From positions 29,438,976 through 29,502,975 of the forward strand of contig CM067066.1 in NCBI GenBank assembly GCA_033980235.1: a stretch of 64,000 nucleotides of DNA. Reading direction: 5' to 3'. The position numbers were made by a program, and so were the translations under genes. The first letter of the stretch is position 1. Each line of letters starts with the position of its first letter. Positions 22,931 to 35,125 of this stretch are shown here, piece by piece. The notes beneath the pieces were generated by a model, which did no database searches, was not told where the DNA came from, and saw only the letters and a list, made by a program, of their open reading frames with translations. This stretch comes from Diadema setosum (taxonomy: Eukaryota > Echinodermata > Echinoidea > Diadematoida > Diadematidae).

Positions 22931-24172
22931 ATGAGGAAATGGCTATTTCCCAGACATCTATCTGGGCAAACTAGCCTATATATATAAAGAATGAGACTGC
23001 TATTTGTGTGACGGAGATTTTACTTATCCTGTATTTTCAAAAAGCCAAAAGAACGCCACGTCAAAGCCGCTGGCACGTGACAAAAGATCTTTTCCCCTGA
23101 CGAAAACCCAGTCGCTGATAGCAGATTGCATCCTCCTGAGTGATGGCTTTTTCCCTTCGGCAAAGGATTCTTTCATTCTATTTAAAAGCCGTTTCTCCTA
23201 AATCTGATGTATTGTGGTACAGCGAAAATATGTGTAATATTCATGCATCCATGATGCATGCCCTGAAACATTGACATACTTTAAAAAGTGGGTATTTTAT
23301 GCATTTATCAGTTTAAGGTTGCTGGTGATACTGTATATTTTTTTAGTTCTTTCTGAAAAACTATCCAAGTTTAATCATTAAAAAAGGATTCATCAAAGAC
23401 GTTACGTTTTACTTATCTCCATGCATCCATGAAACTGACAGAATGCAAAGAAAGTGTCATCATATCTTTTTAACAGACTGACTCACTATGATTGTCGTAA
23501 AGAAATTAATTAGTTCAGATGACACACAACTTATCAGATCATACTCACGGGACTATCATATGAGAAGCAACAAAATCATATTTATCCTGAAAGCGTACAA
23601 ATAAAAGAGCTAGAGAGTTTGGAGGAAAAAAAAAAACACCCTCTAATGCAACATTTGACCCTGCATGCTACACTCCGATTCCTAGCAGCCATCATCCTGT
23701 AAAATATGAATTGTTATCGACATCTACGGATGAAAATCACATAACTGTGGAAACACAACCTCCTAAGATTTTAATGTCATATTCCTCCTTTCACAAATTA
23801 AAACACAAAATTAACATCAAACACAGCTAAAACCCACCAAATTAGATAAAGAAAAGACTTTCCAGTAGGTTTTTGCAACATTACTTTTATCAGTGGAGCG
23901 ACCTGTGAAAAAGAAATAAATATAAGAAAAAACAAAAGTGCTTTGAAAATGAGATGCAGGGTAGACATGTGGCTACTCGAAACCAGTCAGTGGAGAAATG
24001 CATCGTACAATTTTTCACACTTTGGGCTCATCGTGTGCTTCGGTAACAGACATCCAATCACTCCAGGGCCCTGAAGCCACCGAACAGAGATCGAAGGCAG
24101 ACGTGCGAGCGAAAATGTAGCTCCGGTGTTGTGTTCTTTCTTTAACTTCACCCTCTTCCATTTCCTTCTTCA
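22931..24172. other. No gene supported
   Basis: AT-rich. A 65-codon frame at 23004-23201 (plus) has balanced composition but no recognisable family. No repeat noted. Confidence 0.5.
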
Positions 24173-24189
24173 CCCCCCCCCCCCCCCCC
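24173..24189. repeat. C17 homopolymer
   Basis: Seventeen C in a row, flanked by CT-rich sequence. Confidence 0.95.
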
Positions 24190-26287
24190 TCCTCCTTCCT
24201 TCCATCCACCCTAAAGACATACCTAATAATAATGGGCAATGGGTGACAAAATACGTCTATTGCCCGAGTGACTGTGTTACCTGAACGCTGTGTTTTGCCT
24301 TCAAATTGTCAGAGTTTTGATTCGCGTTCGTTGAAGAACCCGGCCTTCGACAGGCTGGAATTACATTCCATGGCCGTCCCCTTGGCTTGCTTAAGACGGC
24401 AAAAGCTGCGTTACTTGAAACAGAATTTCTGACAGGTGCGGAAATGATAATGATAATAATAATGAAAATAATCGAAGACTTCGTTCGTAAAAGCGGATCA
24501 GGTATCATTAACATTTCAAAGTGACTACATCATCAGAGAGAGCAATATAAACATTTCTTTAGTGACCTCACTTGTTTCATATCAACAAATATTCTTGAAG
24601 CTGTTAAACTTACACGCCATGTTTTCTTCTTATTTTGGGGGTTTGTTTATAGCAGCTTTAATCGCAAATATTTCAAATTGACACCAATGGAGTTACTAGT
24701 AACTCGTTTTGCAATCAAACTCATATAAAAATCAAAGGCCAGAACAACAACAACAACAACAACAACATACAACATACAACAACAGATAATCAGAGCTGAG
24801 ATCTGTAGTTCTCTTTGTGGTTTCACGGCTGGAATGTTTGCAGTCAGCTTTCCTTCTCAAAACCATTGTCGCTGTGAATCGAACATGGGCTAATCCAGCT
24901 GCATGTAATCGATAAAAATCACATAAAACTGCAATGTGCAGAAGAGCCGTTGTAATATCAAAAGATCAATGTGAGAATGATCCTGTCAAAGGCCTTGGAG
25001 TCAAACATTTCTCCTCCGACGAATTCCCGTAACAAATTTTAATTTTACCAGTAAGTCAGTCTTCCATGCATCAATGGGATATAACGAGCTTGTTAACGAT
25101 GGATAATGATCTACGCAAGCACAGCAATTGAAAAAAAAAAGCAATCAAGAATTCACCGAGATAAGATAATTATGATTTCTCGCTTCTTCGGGCAAAATTG
25201 TCTCGGGAATGAAAGATAATGTGGGATCTCAAATAATGTTCATATTTTGTGTCACTTGATACGTGGAGAACAGTTTGTAGACTTGACTGGTCCTACATGA
25301 ATTTGTATAAACAAACAAACACACAAACAAACATTTAAAATAATCTTGATATCAATTTTGATGCATTTCCATAATGACTGCAACAGCACTGTATGAATGA
25401 ATATTAACGTAGTGACAATGGTTTTTTTTTAATTCTTGTTCATAACTCTTTCCTTGAATGAGTCCGTAAAATGCATGGGAAGATAAATTACACAAAATTG
25501 CTGAAGAAAGAAATCATTTTAATATTTCTCGTTAACTATTCACTGACACTGAATAATCATCCCTTCGTGTATTTCAATTTTCGATTGTCAGCCAAATGAC
25601 AAATATGACATGCTATTTATTAATGACCGCAGAAGACGAGGTAATTCTTACCATGCTCCAAAAATGTGCTTTTGATCGATCGATCTCAGTGGTTGGGCCA
25701 ATTTTCACGACATGGGTTGGTTAATGTTTCACCATGGATGGCTTGACGCATCACAAATGAGTCAATTTTGTGTAGCTTTGTTTAACGTAGTCTCCGTTCA
25801 AGAACTCTGGCCTGAGTAAAAACTTCAGCAAAACTTCACAGTAAAACTTTCTGATGAAGAGAGCAAATTCAAAATGAAAAAAAAAAAAATCACTCTCCGA
25901 ACCTCAAAAGAATCGGAAAAGACGCATTTAAAGTCTTGAAGGCACAACACTCGAAGATCAGGACTGATGAAAATGATAATGAGCAAAACCGTTTTATTGG
26001 TTGTAAACTATATACACAGACATAGAGAAAACTTGAAGTGTTCATGCCATACTGCTTAACTAACAGACGCACACTCAAAAATAGTCAATAACCCTGCGTA
26101 TTTAATACGTCCTCCATGGTACTGATAGGGTTAATAAAGCGAGGAGAGGTCTACACCAAGATCTATAACGCGACGGGGATGAGTGGATGACTCAACCGGC
26201 TTTCACGTCTTCACCTGTAGCAGGTGGCAGGAAAAAGGAAAGGATATATTACTGGGAGACGCCATGTGCTTTCAGACGAGGTCAGTT
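24190..26287. other. No gene; AAC microsatellite
   Basis: AAC repeats lie at 24742-24767, an ATA/ATG-rich stretch near 24445, and a small CAAA tract near 25310. Nothing else recognised in 2.1 kb. Confidence 0.55.
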
Positions 26288-26333
26288 AGGATGAGCAGGG
26301 AGGTGGGAAGAGACCCACCTCCCTGGGATGAGG
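26288..26333. repeat. Short hairpin, CAGGGAGGTG family
   Basis: CAGGGAGGTGGG (26296-26307), six-base loop, CCCACCTCCCTG (26314-26325): a perfect 12-bp stem. Flanks AGGATGAG and GGATGAG match those at 4953-4992. Confidence 0.85.
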
Positions 26334-26526
26334 GTCCGTCCGTCTTTACGCAGAGGCGCCATTTTTTGTTTCATTTTTTTTTTTTTATATTTAAGTCAGT
26401 TTTATTTGCATTGATAAGTGTGGCAAAACTATAATCCTTCTTATCCTATTTTCCTTTAGTTCCTCTTCCTTGTATGTGTTTGTATTTAATCTATTGTGTT
26501 TGAAGTTATTTAGATGATACAAATTC

Positions 26527-26735
26527 ACACACAAACACACACGCACACGCACACCCCACACACACGCGCGCTCACACAGGTTTTTTGAATCAATGTATCA
26601 CGTTTTTAAGAGAATTAGAATCAGGTGTTTCCCGGTGAATAATAACGATAAAATAAGATAAAAACATAAGGTTCATCTTCATAGAGAAGGAGAGAGAGGA
26701 AAAAGAGGGAAAATAGCAGGATGGGGGGGGGGGGG
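26527..26735. repeat. CA-rich tract and G13 run
   Basis: CA-rich sequence lies at 26527-26577 with CGCGCG. G13 lies at 26723-26735 just before the next MITE. Confidence 0.85.
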
Positions 26736-26760
26736 AGGTTTGGACAGATGTAACAAGACT

Positions 26761-27151
26761 TTAAAAGGATGGTACAGTATTGGTGGAGATGAGAATTGGG
26801 CTTTTAACTTTTTGCAAGATACCAGGAAAACACTTATGATATAGTACAGGACATACCATTTTAAGAGGAATTCAAAATTTATTTGATGAAAATCGGGTTT
26901 GGAATGACTGAAATATCCAAAAAACAAAGTAAAACATAGCGATCGTAATAAAGTGTGGGTCACACACTTTGTTAGAATCGCTCTTTTTGGATATCTCAGC
27001 CATTTCAAAACCAATTTTCATCAAATAAATGTTGAATTCCTCATAGAATGACATGTTCTTTCATATTTCATAAGAGGTTTCTCATTATCTCACCCAAAAA
27101 ATGTTAGAAATCTGAAATTAAGTCTCAACCAAAACTATATGATCCCTTTAA
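26761..27151. mobile_element. Foldback MITE, family F, complete
   Basis: TTAA lies at 26761-26764 and 27148-27151. The left end is TTAAAAGGATGG; the right, read on the minus strand, is TTAAAGGGATCATATAG. The whole 391 bp folds on itself: ATTTATTTGATGAAAATCGG pairs with its counterpart at about 27013-27032, and AAATATCCAAAAA with CTTTTTGGATATCTC in the centre. The outer parts of the left arm are diverged. A half copy is at 1999-2150. T2/Kolobok-type by ends. Confidence 0.85.
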
Positions 27152-27657
27152 GACAGAGACGTACCGACTTACGGAGAAATAATAGAGTTTCCGTATGTAC
27201 ATATTTGCCTATTACGTTTTGCTTGCATCTGCACAATGTCCGTTTACCGCTCCATCCCATTAGCTCAGTACTGGGATGGTTATGTAAACATGGCCATGAT
27301 CAGTAAGAAGCGAGCTTTTCTAGGCTTTCTCTCCTCCCCCTCCCCCATCCCTCCCAACCCCTAGAAATATATAATATTCCTTGTAATGTGAAATGACCTT
27401 TAAGGTTTCTGGGTTGGCGTGCAGTGAACAGCCGCCACAAACAGACGGTTGAGATCAAAAGGAGAGTTACGTTCATTACAACGAAGAAGTAAACACAGAC
27501 AATGTTCACCTTTCTCCCGCCCTCTTTCCGTCTGCGCTTCAAAAGATCAGTTCAGCTGTATTGTGTGCAAGACATCAGCTAAACTCAGAAGGAACAGGTA
27601 GAAAAAAAATGGAATCCTAATCCATCCGCTGACAAACCCAGTACAGTTATAACACTA
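27152..27657. other. No recognisable feature
   Basis: No gene, and no repeat beyond short purine-rich stretches. Confidence 0.5.
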
Positions 27658-27755
27658 AAATAATAATGATAATGATAATAATAATGATGATAATAGTGAT
27701 GATAACAATAATAGAAAATGATAATATTAAAATAATAATGATAATAATGATGCTG

Positions 27756-27831
<76 letters not shown>

Positions 27832-27855
27832 TAATAATAAAAATAACAATAAAAG
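27658..27855. repeat. AAT trinucleotide microsatellite
   Basis: About 200 bases of AAT with GAT and AAC variants, purest at about 27755-27830. The poly-Ile and poly-Tyr frames across it are artefacts. Confidence 0.95.
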
Positions 27856-28102
27856 GTTGTCGACAAGCCCTCATCGTCTTCTACCTGAAACGGTATCATC
27901 AGTGGGATCACACTCTTATTGCCTTTGATGGACAATAATTCTATGAGAGTCACACACAAAAAGTAGTCTTAAAAATGCCTCCCCCTCCTTATTTTCAGTA
28001 AGCGATTTGTGACTCGACAAACACCAGCTTCTGTTCGCGTTAACAGAATTTTAAATTACACGTATTATCAAGGGCATGTTCGCCCTCAGAATACGACCAC
28101 CA

Positions 28103-28300
28103 TCATGTTAGGGCTATATAAACGTTCGGATTCCACGATAGTTCCATTGGTATGAATAATATCATGCCATCAGAATCACTGTCGTCTTTAGTTAAGTCCA
28201 CACTAAAACGCTGCTGTGGATGAGAGACGTTTTGCAGCATTTTCCTGATGATTTCCCACGGTGCTTCGAGATCATTACGGCCCCGTACTTTCTGGCTGTA
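28103..28300 (-). other. Weak exon candidate, minus strand
   Basis: An open frame of about 66 codons ends in TGA at the left. Its composition is ordinary: residues RNDLEAPWEIIRKMLQNV then a KDDSDSDG acidic patch. A possible splice acceptor GTTGCCTTGTACAG lies at its upstream edge. No family recognised. This length is fully within chance expectation, so it is listed only as a place to check for transcription. Confidence 0.12.
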
Positions 28301-30993
28301 CAAGGCAACATAATAATTACTTACGCAATATCTGAATAATTATGCGCTATGTGGCGACCTAATTTTCCCTGAATCGAGGCAGTTTTCTAATGTTCACTCA
28401 TAAAACCACGAGTTTGGAGAACAACAATGTTACGTTATAAACAACCATAATGAGATACTTTGCTAAGGAAAGAGAAAGTAAAGGCCATCGACGCATGACA
28501 ACATAAACTGAAAATTAAAACTGTGACTTATCTATCCATATTTTTGAGGTTCAATCAAAGTTTTGTTTTGTTTTGTTACTATATTCTTATAGATCGAGAT
28601 AATTTCCCGTCTATTCATAGTGATCTGGGTCATGACTTGTTTTATAGCTCCACTATACCTCCACTTATTTTCAAACCGCTTAAAACCTTTTGTCTGTGAA
28701 TCATGCAGCATTTGAAGATGAAGTTGACATCAGGGCCGTAAACGAACATGACGAAGGTGAACTGATTGAATTGGAAACAAGGAAGACAATAACAATGAGC
28801 CATTAGATATTGTCTCAATTTCGGTCTTATAAGAACATTTCCAGAGTGACCACCAACAAACATCAAATTGAACCTTTAACACGTACTTTGTTGCCGGACC
28901 CATCCTCGCACGGAACGCCGACAATATTGCGCGTTTGCTTGTTTGTAACTTTGTGTTTGTGAACACCGTAAATGGCAGGCAGATGTGATGTGTTGTTTTG
29001 TTCTGTCTACTTGTAAGGGACTTTGCGGCCAGTGTATATGCTGAAGCCAGAGAACACAGATGTGGTTTTACCTGTGCGAGTTCGTTTCTCTCTTACACCA
29101 AAGAGTTCAAGTCACCTTTTAACTTTACAGGACGAAACGGCGATCTCATTTTTGTATTCCTGTTTATTAGGATGATTGTATACTATATATCTTGATAAAA
29201 TTCTTTCATGTTCCTGGCAACGACAAAGCAATCGATTACATGGAATTTATGCGTATGTAGGTAGACAGTATACGCTATAAAGCACCAAAATATGAAAAAT
29301 CCAAAGAAACAACAAATATCATTACACATCTGTGTCTTTTTGATATCATCAAAACCGGCCTGTCAACTTAAATTGCAAGAATATATCAGAATTCCACGAA
29401 TGTCTCGTTCATGTACATTCAGCTAATCCAATCAATCAATCAATGCATGTTTGAATTTCTGCCGTCTCTCTTCGTGTTACAGGCGTAATGCCATCACATT
29501 TTATCAACACATTTCAATAGAAATAAAGAAAACACCACAAACAAAATCCACGAGAGATAATTGAGGACATACTCTGCGAGCAAGAGGAGGGATGGGGTGT
29601 GTGGGATGGGGGTAAAGGGGGGGGGGTGGCACAGGAAGGATGGTGTTCTTATTCGTGAATATACTTCTAATGCTGTAAGGGAGTTTCAACAACATATACA
29701 TCCACATCTAACACTACGAATTACTGCCTTGTGTGCCTCGTTCATTCAGATAGCCAATGGCGAATTGTAAGGATAAGCAGCGCAATCGGAAGGAGAAAAA
29801 AAAAAACCTCCGCAGTGTGGTCGAAAAAAAAAATCATACTTAACGACGAACAAAAAATAACAGAGACTCAGACACACATAATAAAGAAATGTTTTTGCCT
29901 CTTGGCGGCGTCGACAATGATGAATGACCAGCTGGGACGGGCGCCCTCACATCACACGCTCCGCCAAACTTCCTGCAAGCAAGCGAAGGATGGCGCAAAG
30001 GTCGCGTCGCGTGGGCACGAAGAACATTGCCCAAAGACAAGCAAATCTGTATTTTGCGATCATCATGACTAAAACTAAAGAGGAATATATTTTCTGTCTT
30101 TATTTTATTTTATTCATTTATCTATTTATTTATTCATCATGCAAAACGGCCCTGAAACATTACTGTCTCTTTTAATCACCTTTCCTGTTCCTTTAAGGCT
30201 GCCCGTCAAAATACCACTGTCACTATCGATAATAAGCCACAGCTGGAAATACGATGGATGACTTTTTTTCCCCCTACACATTTAATGGGGGCTATAAAAG
30301 CATCGCTTACTTTCAGACACTTTTATGCCTTTGCCATTTTGATCTAGGTATGCACAGCTTTATATAGAGACTTGTCCAGGGGTTGTTTGTGAAACAGCCA
30401 GGTAAGAAGTTGTGCAAAATCTCCTTAAGCTAGACAGACATTTTAACCCAGAATGTAACAAAACACGAGGCCTGATGACGGATGTGCTATTTCGTGTTTT
30501 TTTTTTCGCAGACTCCTCAGAACGTTCATGAATTATTGTGTGCTTGTTTTCTTCTGATACTGCGGTACATGTCGTGGAATATTTTTTTTAAGAAGTAAAA
30601 AAAAAACAACAACAACACAAAAACTATAACAACACGATGTGAAAAAGAAATCCAAAAGAGAGAAGTGTCAAACCGGCGACTGCAGGCACGTCAAGGAAAC
30701 ACCTGGAACACAAGCGAGTGTCTCCTTTCTGACGAATTGTTCCCACGTGAGATATTGGGTTAATTATGCACACATAGTTCCGTTCTGTAGCGTGCGTTAA
30801 TCCCAGGAGGTATTGATCACTGTAATCTACTGCAGATGTTAACGTGTCGCAAACCCGGGCCCCGCCTCTGCCCGCAAGCCGCAGGTTGTCAGGTCAATCA
30901 AACCTAGATGCCAAGATATATCAATCGTGATTAAGAGATCAACAACAACCCTTTGTCAGCTTCACGTTAAGACCAGCCACAACACGGATGCGA

Positions 30994-30999
<6 letters not shown>
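28301..30999. other. No gene supported in 2.7 kb
   Basis: It contains a G9 run near 29619, ATCA tetramers near 29433, T/A-rich runs near 30100 and AAC near 30605. No recognised element. Confidence 0.5.

Positions 31000-31036
<37 letters not shown>
31000..31036. repeat. TC microsatellite
   Basis: Eighteen or so uninterrupted CT units. Confidence 0.95.
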
Positions 31037-31039
<3 letters not shown>

Positions 31040-33912
31040 GACCACTTTCATTTTCATTCATTTATTTCAGCGTAAAATGAGTATGCGAGTTAGGGTCGTC
31101 TCTTTGTCTGTAGTGTGCGGTTCTTCATGCCCTTTCTTTCATCATTAAGTTTTTTTTTTTTCAAATCATGCGTCGAATTTGGAGACGGGGTGAACAACAA
31201 CCAGTCTCTTCTGTTACAGCTACTTCTATTTACTCTAAAGGCAGCATCAAGGAAATTGCATAGAAATGGGTGAGACAGCTATTAGATTGAGGCAGAATTA
31301 TATTGACTGGCGAGGAGGGAAAAACTGTTGTTATTTACTGTGTTTCCAGCGATTTATAGAACACGACATTAAGACATTGAAGGCTTTCATACGTTCCACA
31401 GAATAAGTTGGTAAAAGAAACACGTTTCATCCTAAACGAGTCAATGCAGTTTATGTATGCTCCGTGGGTATACGCACACGTACCTGAATGCAGGTATAAG
31501 GTAAATCGAGAGTTTGGCTTTCGATTTTTACATGCCATGAAAATTGTGACATAGTCTGGTGCTTAGCGTCTCGTTCGCAGTTAGAAGAGACTCATCTCAC
31601 TGTCTGAACAGTCTGCAAAAATACTTGGAAATGTCTTTTTGATTACCATTTCTGTCAAGTCCGACGTCCCATAGAATCTGATACTATCCGATATTGACCT
31701 CATGGAACTCCGTTAGCTCTGTAAGCTATGTACTCTGCTGAACTGCTTAAGATTATCACTATTGTTTGTGCTGTAAATCATTATCAAGTGGTTCCGTATT
31801 GGTTCTAGACGGAAAACACGAGGAATCTCCAATGGCAACATAAACTGTTCTCCTTTTCAACGGGTCTGGACTGTTTTTTCTTTGTTTTGTTTTGTTTTGT
31901 TTTGTTTTGTTTTTGTTTGTTTTGTTTTTTTTTTTACTGACCGTTGATTCAGTCACAAAATTATCAATGATTTTAAGAAAAGAATCTTGTTATTACTTCT
32001 GCCCTTGCTATACCTACGCTGGGTCGTCAGCGAGGTGTGGCAAAATAATGTTACATTCAAAGCCCTTTCAAAGGCCCACTGATTTATGCACACTGAATCA
32101 TGATTCACTTTTGCAAATGTCTCGATTTTCCGCCAGGTCTTGATTGCCGAGCGAGGTGAGGACAAGGCAATATGAGACGATATCATGAGAGCATCCATGT
32201 TTCATGTTCACGACCAATCCTGTCTGCAGTAAGTCGTGTGGAAGTCTTCCCTCCCATGCACCTTTTTTCCCTTTTGTTTTTCTTGATCATGTTGATGAAA
32301 TGGGAAAAAAGAGATAATCGTTGGGATCGAATGGGGTGGCGATATAGATTGGATACTCGCATCATGCTTTCTCTCTCTCTTAGGATGCACCTGCGGAATG
32401 TTCTCACTTGAGACAGACGAGAAATACAAGACGTCAGCCATAAATTTGTCGAAATGTCACGCAACACTCACGAGACAGTGCCGTATGTTTCTCACGGATA
32501 AGAAACATCACCAGTATAGGAGTATCTATCGCCATCTAAAGGATCATTCGCATTCACATATTTCAATTCACTAATTGTTCACTTTGAATGACGAAACTTT
32601 GGAATAAATGATATAATCGGTCGTCAAGTAAACATAAAAACGTTATTATATAAAATTAAGTTTTGAATTAACTCAACAACCGTATCATGTTAGATTTAAA
32701 GGAAATTAAAAGTGCCTTGATGCTTACCCCTTTCCGTGCCAGGGACATTGGATAGTATGTACAACGCTGTAGGGTTTTAAAAACAATTCTCGTACTCAAT
32801 ACGTACTATTTTTGCGTCCATTTTGATTATGCTTCATACGAACATCGTATCGTTTCAGTACATTTATTTACAGCAACATGGCACGTTACCGCCTCCAGTG
32901 ATGCTGTCTGGAGTATATACTCATTCGGATGAAGTACGTGTCACGATGAAAGAGATATAAGCACATGGAGAGGAGAAAAGAAATGAAAAATACGAATGAG
33001 GCAGGTGGAATGAGGAGATAAAAGGGAAAAGACTGTGTGTGTGAGTATACAACTGTTTGTACAGGAGAGAAAAATATATATAGATAGAAGGAGAAATAGA
33101 AGAGAGGGGAGGGGGGGGGGGCAAAGGGGGAACAGAAAAGTGAGGTCGTTTTCTGTCCATCGATGCATGCATGTTTACCATGGGTTGGCGTTTTTCGGCA
33201 GAAGTGCCGTCCCAGGCATTTTGATTCAATCCCACGCGGGGGCTTTCCAGTATGACGTTACGGGCATACATGCAAGTTCATGCTATCAGCCAGACCGTCT
33301 CTTATATTAGCTTCCTCTCTGTGGAACGGAAAAGCGTCAGTCGTCGGGGAGCGCAAAGCATGCACGGTTGACCAGCGGACAGGGGGAATATTGATTCCTA
33401 TCCCGCAAGCACCGTTTCCGTTCTGTATGATTAGACCTCTCGCTGGGATAATTTGCCCCGGTCGATTTTGAAAGAAAACTTGAGATATTCTGAGCTTTCT
33501 ACAGTGCACGTAATATTTGTTTATATTTTTTCATTTGGTTGCTTTTTGTTTGTCTTGGGTTTTCATTCGGCATGACGTAATTCACAGGGTAACCTGCATC
33601 ATAACAATTCTTCCTTTTCTTCCTATAAGTACGTGCCACTTTGCGTAAGCTCATGTACTGTGACCATGTGTTTAAATTAGTGAAAGGCAAACATATGTAC
33701 ATGTATGTATATACATATTTGTTATTCAGATTTGTTATTCACAAAAACATATAATTCGTTTCACAAACAGATATTAAAGCTGAGGAAGACCACGGTCGAA
33801 AGCTTCAAAACTCTGCCGGTTTCATGCGACATCTTCTGTTATCTACATTGTCTCAACTATAATTTCATTTAAGATGACAGAGGCGTACGGTAGGAATATC
33901 AGCATCGTCACA
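31037..33912. other. No gene; TTTTG minisatellite and G11
   Basis: TTTTG repeats lie at about 31881-31930 and G11 at 33111-33121. Frames near 32200-32440 and 33258-33509 (minus) are plain-looking but unrecognised and overlap frames on the other strand. Confidence 0.5.
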
Positions 33913-33919
33913 CTATATA

Positions 33920-33989
<70 letters not shown>
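33913..33989. repeat. TA microsatellite
   Basis: Long TA tract with a few TG or CA interruptions. Confidence 0.95.
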
Positions 33990-34891
33990 ATTAACAGCCG
34001 CATTGATGCACACTACTATTGAAATATATTTTAACATGATGAAATTACGCGAGTTGTATCCTTTAATACGTCTACCTTGCTTTCATTGGATTCCACTGAC
34101 TGTTTTCTTTTCGCTGTTATAATTTTATGGAGAAAAAAATAACAAGGAGGAAAAAAATATGTGAGACAGAATAAAATCTTGATTAAATGAAGACAAAGAA
34201 CAGACAGTATAGAATGCTATATGATAGGATAGGAAATAACCTGTCAAACCTATTATATACTTCTTTCTCTTACATTTCCATAAACCGGGTTACTTTCACC
34301 CTTTCTTCACATTCTTCCCCATCACACATAACTTCTAGAGAGAATATTGCCCCATTGTGAATAATTTCACACGATGTGCAATTCTTTGTACTTTAATTCA
34401 GTTCAATTCATTTATACTTTATTTCTATCAACATAATACAGAGAGTGCATTTGTCAATTCAAATTGTTAAAACAATTTGGAAGAAGTACAAATCATGAAG
34501 TATAATACAAAATATGTACCGATGATCCAAACGAGAAAACAATGTACACTTTGCAACGGTAACAAAATAAATATAGCGATGGAAAAGAGTGATCAACTGA
34601 ATAAAGGAGCTTAGTTTGTTTTCCCCTATCAAAAGCACTCGACAAAAAAAGCACGAAACACAGAACTAACGTGACCTTCGTCAGCAGTAGAAGATTGTGA
34701 CGTATGGGAAAGCTATCTTTTTTAAGACAATGTTTTCTCTCCATCCGAACTGCAGCGCAAGTGATGTTAACCTCAGCAGAGTGATCGCATGGAATCACAG
34801 AATTAAAAAGCTTCATGTCTTTTCTGTATGACCACACACATGTTTACATAAAAAAGAGAAGAAAAAATAAATTCACAGGTATATTTACAAG
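33990..34891. other. No recognisable feature
   Basis: AT-rich. A small inverted pair AATTGTTAAAACAATT lies near 34465. No gene. Confidence 0.5.
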
Positions 34892-35125
34892 TCCGTTATT
34901 CGGAATAACCTTCGGAATAAGGAACTTTATTTCATTTTCGGATGAACGAAACTTTCGGAATAACGAACTTTCGGAATAATCCCACAGTGAATGTTCGGAT
35001 TAACAAACCCTTTTTCATTAACGAACATCTAGATGTAGGGAATTTGTGTGTTTCGGAATAACGGACCTTCGGAATAATGAACCTTATTATCATTTTCGGA
35101 TTGAAAAACCTTCGGAATAACGAAT
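34892..35125. repeat. TTCGGAATAACGAAC-type repeat cluster
   Basis: About eight to ten degenerate copies of TTCGGAATAACGAAC and variants (CTTCGGAATAAGGAAC, TTTCGGAATAACGGACC, GTTCGGATTAACAAACC). The first block contains CCGTTATTCGGAATAAC in inverted orientation. Direct and inverted short units suggest the body or terminus of a DNA transposon, or an array. No matching terminal repeats or target duplication identified. Confidence 0.75.

Noticed and set aside
27585..27959. 124-codon frame rich in Tyr/Ile
   Set aside because: It is the translation of an AAT microsatellite.
33258..33509. Minus-strand 83-codon frame near 33.4 kb as an exon
   Set aside because: No recognisable motif; an equally long plus-strand frame overlaps it, and length is within chance expectation.
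33780..33805. Hammerhead-ribozyme-like core (CTGAGGA ... GAAA with GACC/GGTC stem)
   Set aside because: The CUGANGA and GAAA boxes are present, but the base pair next to the core fails (A opposite C), the stem II loop would be only two bases, and no stem III with a cleavage triplet is visible. More likely a chance or decayed retroelement motif.
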